Under the pieces are notes generated by a model. The model had not been told where the DNA came from and did not search any database. It saw only the letters and a list, made by a program, of their open reading frames with translations. From positions 62,001 to 126,000 of the forward strand of contig CAWJXS010000003.1 of NCBI GenBank assembly GCA_963846885.1: a stretch of 64,000 bases of DNA. The letters run 5' to 3'. Every line of letters starts with the position of its first letter. The stretch's first letter is position 1. The DNA is from RPQJ01 sp963846885. Lineage in GTDB: Bacteria > Pseudomonadota > Gammaproteobacteria > Steroidobacterales > Steroidobacteraceae. The position numbers and the translations under genes are program-made. Below are positions 1 through 7,180 of this stretch, in pieces.

Positions 1-912
1 CTGCAGGAGCGGATCCCAGCGCGAGCCCCACACCACCTTGATGACGTTCCAACCGGCGCCGAGGAAGGCCGCCTCGAGTTCCTGGATGATCTTGCCGTTG
101 CCGCGCACCGGGCCGTCGAGCCGCTGCAGGTTGCAGTTGATGACGAACACGAGGTTGTCGAGCTTCTCGCGCACCGGCATCGTGATGGCGCCGAGCGACT
201 CCGGCTCGTCCATTTCGCCGTCGCCGAGGAAAGCCCACACCTTGCGGTCGGTCACCGGCACGATGCCGCGGTGCTCGAGGTAGCGGGTGAAGCGCGCCTG
301 GTAGATCGCCATCATCGGGCCGAGACCCATCGACACCGTCGGGAACTGCCAGAAGTCCGGCATCAGCCAGGGGTGCGGATAGGACGACAGGCCGCCGCCG
401 CCCACTTCCTCGCGGAAGCGGTTGAGCTGGTCCTCGGTGAGGCGGCCTTCGAGGTAGGCGCGCGCGTAAATGCCAGGCGCCGAGTGCCCCTGGATGAACA
501 CCATGTCGCCGGGGTGCTGTTCGCTCGGGGCGCGCCAGAAGTGATTGAAGCCCACCTCGTACAGCGTGGCGGCCGATGCGTAACTCGCCAGGTGGCCGCC
601 GTACTCCGAACTCTGCCGGTTGGCATGGACCACCATCGCCATCGCGTTCCAGCGCAGGTAGGCCTCGATCCGGCGCTCGAGCGCGCGATCGCCGGGATAC
701 TCGACTTCCTGGCCCGTCGAGATCGTGTTGACGTAGGCGGTATTCGGCTTGAACGGCAGGTACGCGCCGCTGCGGCGCGTGAAGTCGATGATGCGCTCGA
801 GCAGGTAGTGGGCGCGCTCGGCGCCCTGCGTCTTCAATACCGAATCGATGGACTCGAGCCACTCGCGCGTTTCGCCGGGATCGGCATCATCGATCTTGGA
901 CGTTTCGAACAT
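1..912 (-). CDS. aceE: Pyruvate dehydrogenase E1 component, 5' part
   Basis: This is the N-terminal 304 codons of the homodimeric pyruvate dehydrogenase E1; the gene runs off the left edge. The enzyme decarboxylates pyruvate using thiamine diphosphate and passes the acetyl group to the E2 lipoyl domain. The translated frame shows QGHSAPGIYAR near residue 141 and the thiamine-diphosphate motif GDGEMDEPES at 230-239, followed by NCNLQRLDGPVRGN at about 259-272, all typical of bacterial AceE. The ATG at 912 has a GGGAG-like site 14 bases upstream, rather far. The gene is divergent from the aminopeptidase across about 180 bases. No break is seen in the visible part. Confidence 0.95.
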   Translation of the reverse strand, partial: MFETSKIDDADPGETREWLESIDSVLKTQGAERAHYLLERIIDFTRRSGAYLPFKPNTAYVNTISTGQEVEYPGDRALERRIEAYLRWNAMAMVVHANRQSSEYGGHLASYASAATLYEVGFNHFWRAPSEQHPGDMVFIQGHSAPGIYARAYLEGRLTEDQLNRFREEVGGGGLSSYPHPWLMPDFWQFPTVSMGLGPMMAIYQARFTRYLEHRGIVPVTDRKVWAFLGDGEMDEPESLGAITMPVREKLDNLVFVINCNLQRLDGPVRGNGKIIQELEAAFLGAGWNVIKVVWGSRWDPLLQ

Positions 913-1092
913 CTTGGGGCGATCTCCCTACCCTGGCGGAACCTGGCGCCGGCGAGCCGCGGTAATGCTTTGCCCGGCACGGCCTGTTAGCATGCGGCCC
1001 GCGCCGGAGCGCGCGAATCGGCCCGCGCGCTGCACGCAGAATGCGTGCCGTGAATGATCCGGTCCGGGCCGATCAGGGTCAAGGTTTTCCCC

Positions 1093-2643
1093 ATGCAGAA
1101 AGTCATTCCGCCCGAGCTGAAAATCGACGTCTCGGCGCAACCGCTCGCGTTGTCGGACAACACGCTGGCCCGTGCCGACGGCGCCATCGTCCTGCTGGAA
1201 AAATCTGCCCGTCAGGACAAAGCCGTCGACACGCTGCCTCAAGCGGCCCTGTGGCGAAAATTGCTGCAGGCCCAGCAACGCAGCGGCAAGGACACGCCCG
1301 TCCTGGTCAGCCGGCTGCCGAACCGCCCCCAGACGCTGGTCGTGGTCGGCTTCGCCAAACCGGGCGCCTCGGGGTTCGAGCGGCTGGAGCTGGCCGGCAA
1401 GCTGGCCCGCGAATTGCTGCAGCCCGGCATCGCCCGGGTGCACCTGCACGCCGGCGAGTTCGCCGCGGCCGGCGCACGCACGGCAGCGCTCGAATCCCTG
1501 CTGAGCGCCCTCCTCGCGCACGCGGCACCGATGCCCGAACAGAAATCGAAAGCCACCGCGCCATGCGCCCTCACCAGCATCCGCATCGACGACCGCGCCT
1601 CTGCGGTTTACGAGCGCAGCGCCGCGACCGCGGCGGGCAACCACCTCGCCCGCTGGCTCGCGACGTTGCCGCCGAACGTGCTCGATTCGATTTCCTACAG
1701 GACCGCATTGCGGCAACTGGCGCGTCGCGAAGGCTGGTCGTTCAAGTTCATCGGCGTCGACCAGCTCGAACGCATGGGCGCGGGCGCCTTCGTCGCCGTA
1801 GCCCGGGCCAACCCGCACCGCGGCGCTGGCATCGTGCGGCTTTCGTATACGCCGAAGCGTGCCCGCCCCAAGGGGGCAAGCAAGGCTGCGCGCGGCATCG
1901 CGCTCGTAGGCAAGGGCATTTGCTTTGACACGGGCGGCATCAACCTCAAGCCCCACCGCAGCATGTACTCGATGCACGGCGACATGCAGGGCAGCGCGGT
2001 CGCGGTCGGCACCCTGCTCGCACTGACGCGGCTCGAGACGGCTTATCCGATCGAATGCTGGCTCGCGCTCACCGAGAACCAGATCGGGCCCGACGCGTAC
2101 CGGCCGCAGGAAGTGGTGCGCGCGCTCAATGGCGTCACGATCCAGGTCGTCCACAGCGATGCCGAGGGCCGCATGGTGCTGGCCGACACGCTCACGCTGG
2201 CCTCGCGCGCCAAGCCGCGCTTCGTGCTCGATTTCGCCACGCTGACGGGCGCGTGCGTGGGAGCGCTGACGGACCGCTATGCAGGCGCGTTCACCAACCG
2301 TCCCGGACTGCACGACTGGCTGCAGCGGACGGGCCGCGAGAGCGGCGAGCGTGTCTGGTGCTTCCCGATGGACGAGGATTTCGACGCGGAACTCGAGAGC
2401 CACGCCGCCGACGTCATGCAGTGCACGCTCGACAACAAGGGCGACCACATCCTTGCGGCGCGCTTTCTCGGCAAGTTCGTCGAGGCTGCGGTGCCCTGGG
2501 TGCACGTCGACCTCGCGCCGTCGGAGCGCAAAGGCGGGCTCGCCTACGTCCCGACCGAAATGACCGGCTTCGGCGTCCGTTACGCCGTGCACCTGCTGGG
2601 CGACGCGGGCGCACTTGACGCGCAACTGCAGGCACTCTCATGA
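1093..2643 (+). CDS. M17 leucyl aminopeptidase family protein
   Basis: This is a cytosolic zinc or manganese aminopeptidase of family M17, which removes N-terminal residues from peptides. The metal and catalytic signatures are present: VGKGICFDTGG around residue 273 and HSDAEGRMVLADT around residue 355. The latter differs from the usual NTDAEGR by N-to-H and T-to-S changes at its first positions. The frame is open from 1054, but I prefer the ATG at 1093 because AAGG lies eight bases before it and nothing like a ribosome site precedes 1054. That gives 516 residues. The stop overlaps the pyrC start in ATGA, so the two are probably translated together. It may be a PepA paralogue rather than PepA itself. 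Confidence 0.88.
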   Translation: MQKVIPPELKIDVSAQPLALSDNTLARADGAIVLLEKSARQDKAVDTLPQAALWRKLLQAQQRSGKDTPVLVSRLPNRPQTLVVVGFAKPGASGFERLELAGKLARELLQPGIARVHLHAGEFAAAGARTAALESLLSALLAHAAPMPEQKSKATAPCALTSIRIDDRASAVYERSAATAAGNHLARWLATLPPNVLDSISYRTALRQLARREGWSFKFIGVDQLERMGAGAFVAVARANPHRGAGIVRLSYTPKRARPKGASKAARGIALVGKGICFDTGGINLKPHRSMYSMHGDMQGSAVAVGTLLALTRLETAYPIECWLALTENQIGPDAYRPQEVVRALNGVTIQVVHSDAEGRMVLADTLTLASRAKPRFVLDFATLTGACVGALTDRYAGAFTNRPGLHDWLQRTGRESGERVWCFPMDEDFDAELESHAADVMQCTLDNKGDHILAARFLGKFVEAAVPWVHVDLAPSERKGGLAYVPTEMTGFGVRYAVHLLGDAGALDAQLQALS

Positions 2644-3695
2644 CTGCGAACGACACGCTGACACTGCGCCGGCCCGACGACTGGCACCTGCACGTGCGCG
2701 ACGGCGCGCAACTGGCGGCCGTGGTGCCGTTCACGGCGCGGCAGTTCGGGCGCGCGCTGGTGATGCCCAACCTGCAGCCGCCGATGACCACCACCGAGGC
2801 GCTCGGCGCGTACCGGTCGCGCATCCTGGCGGCCGTGCCTGCGGGCCTCGATTTCGCGCCACAGATGACGCTCTACCTGACGGACAGCACGTCGGCGGAC
2901 GAGATCGGCAAAGCGAAAGCGAGCGGCTATGTCGTGGGGGCGAAGCTCTACCCCGCCGGAGCGACGACGCATTCCGCGGCTGGCGTCACTGCAATCGACA
3001 ACGTCTGGGGCGCGCTCGAGGCCATGGCCGCGCACGGACTGGTGCTGCAGGTGCACGGCGAGGTCACCGCCCGCGACGTCGACGTGTTCGATCGCGAGCA
3101 TGCCTTCATCGACCGCGTGCTGAGCCGCGTGGTCGAGCGCGTGCCCACGCTCAAGGTCGTGTTCGAGCACATCACCACGCGGGCAGCGGTCGAGTTCGTC
3201 CAGGGCGCGCGCCCGGGCGTGGCGGCCACGATCACGCCGCAGCACCTGCTGCTGAACCGCAACGCGATGTTCGACGGCGGCATCCGTCCGCACCACTATT
3301 GCCTGCCCGTGCTGAAGCGCGAACGCGATCGCGAGGCCCTGGTAGGCGCGGCGACCAGCGACGACGCGCGCTTCTTTCTCGGCACCGACAGCGCGCCGCA
3401 CGCGCAGCACACCAAGGAAACCGCCTGCGGTTGCGCCGGCATCTTCTCCGCTCACGCCGCGATCGAGTTGTATGCCGAGGCCTTCGAGGCGGCAGGCCGG
3501 CTCGATCGCCTCGAGGCGTTTGCCGCCGAGCGCGGCGCTGACTTCTACGGCGTGCCCCGCAATGCGGGCACCATCACCTTGCGCAAGGAATCCTGGAACG
3601 TGCCCGACAGTTATTCCTTCGGACCGGGTGATGTCCGGCTCGTGCCATTCCGCGCGGGTTCCACGCTCGCCTGGCGCATGACGGACCCGCAATGA
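2640..3695 (+). CDS. pyrC: Dihydroorotase, class II
   Basis: PyrC cyclises N-carbamoyl-aspartate to dihydroorotate in pyrimidine synthesis. The 351-residue length is normal for the class II enzyme. The binuclear zinc site is visible: HLH at residues 16-18 in WHLHVRD, the lysine to be carboxylated at 102 in KLYPAGATTHS, histidines in LQVHGEV and VFEHITT, and the aspartate in LGTDSAPHA. ITPQHLLLNRN is also typical. The start overlaps the aminopeptidase stop, and its own stop overlaps the rnt start, both in ATGA, so this is a three-gene translationally coupled unit. The pyrC-rnt pair is also found in Pseudomonas. Confidence 0.96.
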   Translation: MTANDTLTLRRPDDWHLHVRDGAQLAAVVPFTARQFGRALVMPNLQPPMTTTEALGAYRSRILAAVPAGLDFAPQMTLYLTDSTSADEIGKAKASGYVVGAKLYPAGATTHSAAGVTAIDNVWGALEAMAAHGLVLQVHGEVTARDVDVFDREHAFIDRVLSRVVERVPTLKVVFEHITTRAAVEFVQGARPGVAATITPQHLLLNRNAMFDGGIRPHHYCLPVLKRERDREALVGAATSDDARFFLGTDSAPHAQHTKETACGCAGIFSAHAAIELYAEAFEAAGRLDRLEAFAAERGADFYGVPRNAGTITLRKESWNVPDSYSFGPGDVRLVPFRAGSTLAWRMTDPQ

Positions 3696-4402
3696 ACCTG
3701 CCTACGGACGATTACGCTGAATACGAGTTCGTCGAGCCACGGATCGCTGACCGGTTCCGGGGCTTCCTGCCCGTCGTCATCGACGTCGAGACGGGAGGCT
3801 TCAACCACCAGACCGACGCGCTGCTCGAAGTTGCCGCCGTCCTGATCGAGATGTCGCCGATGGGCGAATTGCGGGCCGGCGCGACGCATCGCTTCCACGT
3901 GCAGCCGTTCCACGGTTCGCGCATGGATCCGGCGTCGCTCGCAGTCAACGGCATCGATCCGCATCATCCGCTGCGTCCGGCCATTCCCGAGAAAGAAGCG
4001 CTGACGCAGCTGTTTCGCGAGATCCGCAAGGAAGTGCGCGACCGCGAATGCACGCGGGCCGTGCTGGTCGGTCACAACTCGTCGTTCGACCTGAACTTCC
4101 TGAATGCCGCGATTGCGCGCACGGACATCAAGCGCAACCCGTTCCACCCGTTCTCGAGCTTCGACACGGCGACGCTCGCAGGCGTGGCGCTGGGACAGAC
4201 GGTGTTGTCGCGGGCCATCGTCGCGGCAGGCCTGACGTGGGATCCCAACGCGGCCCACTCGGCGATTTATGACGCAGAACGCACAGCCGCGCTGTTCTGC
4301 ATCATCTGCAACAAGTTCCGCAGCCTGTATGAAGAAGCTGTCGAGCGAGCGCCGACGCTCGCCCAGCGCGAGGCGCCGCTGCCGCCCGACGAAGCCGTCT
4401 AG
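3692..4402 (+). CDS. rnt: Ribonuclease T
   Basis: RNase T is a 3'-to-5' exoribonuclease that trims tRNA and stable RNA ends and acts as a dimer. The DEDDh active site is complete: D31 and E33 in VIDVETGG, the second aspartate in HNSSFDLNFLNAA, and H with the final aspartate in HSAIYDAERTA. The length of 236 residues is usual. The start overlaps the pyrC stop in ATGA. It ends 55 bases before the convergent grxD end, with no obvious terminator between them. Confidence 0.96.
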   Translation: MNLPTDDYAEYEFVEPRIADRFRGFLPVVIDVETGGFNHQTDALLEVAAVLIEMSPMGELRAGATHRFHVQPFHGSRMDPASLAVNGIDPHHPLRPAIPEKEALTQLFREIRKEVRDRECTRAVLVGHNSSFDLNFLNAAIARTDIKRNPFHPFSSFDTATLAGVALGQTVLSRAIVAAGLTWDPNAAHSAIYDAERTAALFCIICNKFRSLYEEAVERAPTLAQREAPLPPDEAV

Positions 4403-4457
4403 GTTCGGGAAAGCACCCGGCGGGCCTCACTCGGGCAGTCGTCGGCCAACCTGAGGT

Positions 4458-4793
4458 TCAGGCGTCCTTCGCCGTCGCGCCGGCCTCGGTCAGCACCTGC
4501 TGCAGTTCGCCCTTCTGGAACATCTCGGTGATGATGTCCGAGCCGCCGAGCAGTTCGCCCTGCACGTACAGCTGCGGGTAGGTCGGCCAATTCGAGTAGC
4601 GCTTGAGCGCTTCGCGCAATTCCGGGTCCTCGAAGATGTTGACGTACGCGAACGTCGCGCCGCAGGCTTCGAGCGTGCGTACGGCAGACGCTGAGAACCC
4701 GCACTGCGGGAAATCGGGCGTGCCCTTCATGTAAAGCACCACCGGATTCGACTTGAGCTGGTCCTGGATTCGCTGCGTCACATCCACTTTCAT
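4458..4793 (-). CDS. grxD: Monothiol glutaredoxin, Grx4 type
   Basis: This 111-residue CGFS glutaredoxin belongs to the class that carries 2Fe-2S clusters and helps deliver them. The motif CGFS is at residues 31-34, preceded by KGTPDFPQ, with the glutathione-binding WPTYPQLYV and GGSDI segments downstream. Its ATG overlaps the TAA of the DUF1289 gene upstream (TAATG), so the two are coupled. The C-terminus is slightly longer than the shortest relatives and alanine-rich. Confidence 0.96.
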   Translation of the reverse strand: MKVDVTQRIQDQLKSNPVVLYMKGTPDFPQCGFSASAVRTLEACGATFAYVNIFEDPELREALKRYSNWPTYPQLYVQGELLGGSDIITEMFQKGELQQVLTEAGATAKDA

Positions 4794-5020
4794 TACCCCT
4801 CGGCTGCTGCTACGGCACTGTTCGTTTGGCGGATTCGGTCAAGGCGCGCGATCACCTGCCACTGCTCGGTGGCGCTCATCCGGCCCCACCGCGCGATCTC
4901 ATCGAGCGTGCGCAGGCAGCCGACGCAAGTCCGGCTGGCGTCGAGCACGCAGATGTTCAGGCAGGGAGAGGTGGGAGCTTGCTGGGTCATCGGTCCACCC
5001 GCGCCGGTCGCGCAGGACAT
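4793..5020 (-). CDS. DUF1289 family small protein
   Basis: This short cysteine-rich protein has the DUF1289 pattern: CLNICVLD, then CVGCLRTLDEIARW with four cysteines that probably bind a metal or cluster. The function is not established. The frame opens at 5020, but translation may begin at the internal ATG at 4990, which gives 65 residues. It is translationally coupled to the iron-sulfur glutaredoxin grxD, which hints at a link to iron-sulfur handling. That link is inference. Confidence 0.8.
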   Translation of the reverse strand: MSCATGAGGPMTQQAPTSPCLNICVLDASRTCVGCLRTLDEIARWGRMSATEQWQVIARLDRIRQTNSAVAAAEG

Positions 5021-5123
5021 TGAATTATGGGGTGCCGTCGCCTATTCTTCAAACCCAACGCACGGGCCGGGGTAATCTAACTCCCGGTATCACAAAGATT
5101 TTTTCCGGTAGGAACTCTCACGC

Positions 5124-5726
5124 ATGAATCCCTTGACTACGGTTCGCGGCGCCTTGACCACTGGTTTCGTCGCGTCCATCTTGTTGGCGCTGCTGATCGC
5201 GCCCACCACGTTCCATGAACTGGGCCTCGCGCGCTGGCTCCACATCGTGACCGGCATCACCTGGATCGGCCTGCTCTATTACTTCAACCTCGTCCAGATT
5301 CCCGGCCTCGCGGCCGCGGCGGCGGACAAGGGCGGCCCGGGCGGCGCGGGCATCTCCAAGTACATCGCCCCGACGGCGCTGCTCTGGTTCCGCTGGGCCG
5401 CGGCAGCCACCTGGTTCACGGGCGTCTGGTACCTGGCACGGTCGGGCAACCTGGTCGGCGCCTTCGCGCTCGGCATGACGAGCGACCCGGTCAACTACTA
5501 CCAGCTCGTGATCGGCATCGGCGCCTGGCTCGGCACCATCATGCTGTTCAACGTCTGGGTGCTGATCTGGCCGAACCAGAAGAAAGTGCTCGGCATCGTG
5601 CCCGCCACGGACGACGAAAAGGCGGCCGCGCGCAAGACTGCGATGCTCGCCTCGCGCACCAACTTCGTGCTGTCGCTGCCGATGCTGCTCTGCATGGGCT
5701 CGGCGACGCACGGGCTGCCGTTCTGA
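5124..5726 (+). CDS. Membrane protein like PuuD N-terminal domain
   Basis: This 200-residue integral membrane protein has about five hydrophobic segments. The stretch HIVTGITWIGLLYYFNLVQ is typical of the Urate_ox_N family, the membrane domain of urate hydroxylase PuuD; here it stands alone without the cytochrome c domain. A histidine-rich helix such as this could bind heme, but I cannot show that. An AGGA site lies about ten bases before the ATG. A clear terminator follows at 5756-5782. The name PuuD should not be transferred as an enzyme assignment. Confidence 0.72.
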   Translation: MNPLTTVRGALTTGFVASILLALLIAPTTFHELGLARWLHIVTGITWIGLLYYFNLVQIPGLAAAAADKGGPGGAGISKYIAPTALLWFRWAAAATWFTGVWYLARSGNLVGAFALGMTSDPVNYYQLVIGIGAWLGTIMLFNVWVLIWPNQKKVLGIVPATDDEKAAARKTAMLASRTNFVLSLPMLLCMGSATHGLPF

Positions 5727-5755
5727 CGCGGGCCTGAATCGAAAGCGACGCAGAG

Positions 5756-5782
5756 AACCCGGCTCCGGCCGGGTTTTCTTTT
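5756..5782 (+). terminator. Rho-independent terminator
   Basis: A perfect 8-base stem, AACCCGGC (5756-5763) with GCCGGGTT (5768-5775), has a four-base loop and is followed by TTCTTTT. It ends the PuuD-N-like gene and separates it from nadC. Confidence 0.92.
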
Positions 5783-5827
5783 GGCGCGGGCGGAGTGGAC
5801 AATTCGAACAAGGCGACGAGCACGACG

Positions 5828-6760
5828 ATGAAAAATGCCACAGGACCGCAGTCCGACCTGCCCCGCTCACACGACCCGGATGCGGCCATCGTGTTGCCCG
5901 CCGACCTGAGCGCGACAGTCGCGATTGCACTCGCCGAGGACATCGGCAGCGGCGACCTGACCGCAGCGCTCGTCCCTGCAGGTCGTAACGGGCGCGCCAC
6001 CGTGATCACCCGCGAGCAGGCCGTCATCGCGGGCCGCCCGTACGTCGAGGAAGTCTTCCGCCAGGTGGATCCTGCCGTGACGCTCGAGTGGCACGTGGCC
6101 GATGGCGACCGCGTGCAGCCGAACCAGTTGCTTTACCGTCTGGCCGGGCCCGCACGCTCGCTGCTCACGGGCGAGCGCACCGCGCTGAACTTCCTGCAGC
6201 TGCTGTCGGCCACCGCCACTGCCACGCGCCGCCATGCCGACGCGCTCGCCGGCTTGCCGTGCAGGGTGCTCGATACACGCAAGACACTGCCGTGCCTGCG
6301 CAATGCACAGAAATATGCGGTGCGCTGCGGCGGCGGCGTCAACCACCGCATCGGGCTCTACGACGGCATCCTGATCAAGGAAAACCACATCGTGGCCGCG
6401 GGTTCGATCGCAGCTGCCGTCACCGCGGCGAAGTCATCGGCGGCAGGACGGGCGCTGCATGGCGCAGCGATCATGGTCGAGGTCGAAGTCGAGACGCTCG
6501 ACGAGTTGCGGCAGGCCCTCGACGCCGGCGCAGACATGGCGCTGCTCGATGAGTTTTCCCTGGATGACCTGCGGGCGGCCGTGGCGCTGAATCGCACGCA
6601 TGCGCACGGCCCGATCAAGCTCGAGGCGTCGGGCGGCGTTTCGCTTGAGACGCTCCGCGCGGTGGCCGAGACGGGCGTGGATTTCATCTCGGTCGGGTCG
6701 CTCACGAAGCATGTGCGTGCGGTCGATCTTTCGATGCGATTCGAGTTTGCAGACGGCTGA
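5828..6760 (+). CDS. nadC: Nicotinate-nucleotide pyrophosphorylase (quinolinate PRTase)
   Basis: NadC converts quinolinate and PRPP to nicotinate mononucleotide, CO2 and pyrophosphate in de novo NAD synthesis. Seen in order: EDIGSGDLTAALVP, GERTALNFLQLLS, DTRKTLPCLRNAQK, GGVNHRIGLYDGILIKENH, VEVEVETLDE and LEASGGVSLE, all diagnostic. The frame is open from a GTG at 5795, but the ATG at 5828 with AAGGCGACGAG upstream gives a more usual 310-residue protein. No partner nad genes lie next to it. It is followed by the repeat-rich gene-free stretch. Confidence 0.95.
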   Translation: MKNATGPQSDLPRSHDPDAAIVLPADLSATVAIALAEDIGSGDLTAALVPAGRNGRATVITREQAVIAGRPYVEEVFRQVDPAVTLEWHVADGDRVQPNQLLYRLAGPARSLLTGERTALNFLQLLSATATATRRHADALAGLPCRVLDTRKTLPCLRNAQKYAVRCGGGVNHRIGLYDGILIKENHIVAAGSIAAAVTAAKSSAAGRALHGAAIMVEVEVETLDELRQALDAGADMALLDEFSLDDLRAAVALNRTHAHGPIKLEASGGVSLETLRAVAETGVDFISVGSLTKHVRAVDLSMRFEFADG

Positions 6761-6797
6761 AGCGCGCGCCGGGCCTGGGTGGCCGATTCGGCGCCGC

Positions 6798-6827
6798 TCC
6801 CCGAGCTTGGAAAGGCAGACACGCGCT
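6798..6827 (+). repeat. Direct repeat copy 1 of extragenic family
   Basis: Thirty bases containing the core TTGGAAAGGCAGACACGC (6807-6824). The identical 30 bases recur at 6855-6884, 57 bases further on, and the core recurs inverted at 7107-7124. Confidence 0.9.
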
Positions 6828-6834
6828 GCGCTTG

Positions 6835-6910
6835 GTTGACCGATCCGGAGCCTTTCCCCGAGCTTGGAAAGGCAGACACGCGCTCGGGGAGAGGCTCCGG
6901 ATCGGTCAAC
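6835..6910. repeat. Large hairpin with repeat core in its loop
   Basis: The arm GTTGACCGATCCGGAGCC (6835-6852) pairs perfectly with 6893-6910. The next ten bases, TTTCCCCGAG, pair with 6883-6892 apart from one mismatch, giving about 28 base pairs. The 20-base loop (6863-6882) holds the family core. It sits downstream of nadC and lacks a U-tract, so it is not a standard terminator; I take it as an extragenic palindromic element. Confidence 0.88.
6855..6884 (+). repeat. Direct repeat copy 2 of extragenic family
   Basis: Identical to 6798-6827. This copy forms the inner stem and loop of the 6835-6910 hairpin. Confidence 0.9.
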
Positions 6911-6930
6911 TGTGCGGCAGCGCCTGAGCG

Positions 6931-6951
6931 GTTTTCGCCACGGGCGAAAAC
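6931..6951. repeat. Short perfect hairpin
   Basis: GTTTTCGCC (6931-6939) pairs perfectly with GGCGAAAAC (6943-6951) around a three-base loop. It lies in the gene-free stretch between nadC and the GGDEF-EAL gene. No U-tract follows on either strand. Confidence 0.7.
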
Positions 6952-6991
6952 ACGCACGGCGCACGCAGCGGTGAGTGTGACCGCGCCGCAT

Positions 6992-7017
6992 CGCCGTCGC
7001 CGTCGCCGTCGCCGCCG
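6992..7017 (+). repeat. GCCGTC hexamer tract
   Basis: About three and a half tandem GCCGTC units in the gene-free stretch 6761-7180. I found no coding frame here with convincing content and no further feature beyond the hairpins listed separately. Confidence 0.7.
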
Positions 7018-7086
7018 ACCATACATGCGCCGTGCGCAGTCTTCGGCCACGAAGACGGAGCTCAGGCGCCGTGGCGCAGCGGTCGG

Positions 7087-7144
7087 TTCCGGGGTTCTTC
7101 CAGCGGGCGTGTCTGCCTTTCCAACCGCGGGAAGAACCCCGGAA
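7087..7144. repeat. Hairpin with inverted repeat core in its loop
   Basis: TTCCGGGGTTCTTCC (7087-7101) pairs perfectly with 7130-7144. The 28-base loop contains the family core on the other strand (7107-7124). The stem sequence is unrelated to that of the 6835-6910 hairpin although the loop core is the same. It lies just beyond the stop codon of the GGDEF-EAL gene. Confidence 0.88.
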
Positions 7145-7180
7145 TCGGCCGCTGACGCTTCAATCCACCAGCTTGCGTCA

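Noticed and set aside
6798..6884. Two identical 30-base direct repeats spaced 57 bases apart, as in a CRISPR array
   Set aside because: Only two direct copies exist, a third is inverted, the repeats overlap a large hairpin and there are no cas genes. They belong to the extragenic hairpin family.
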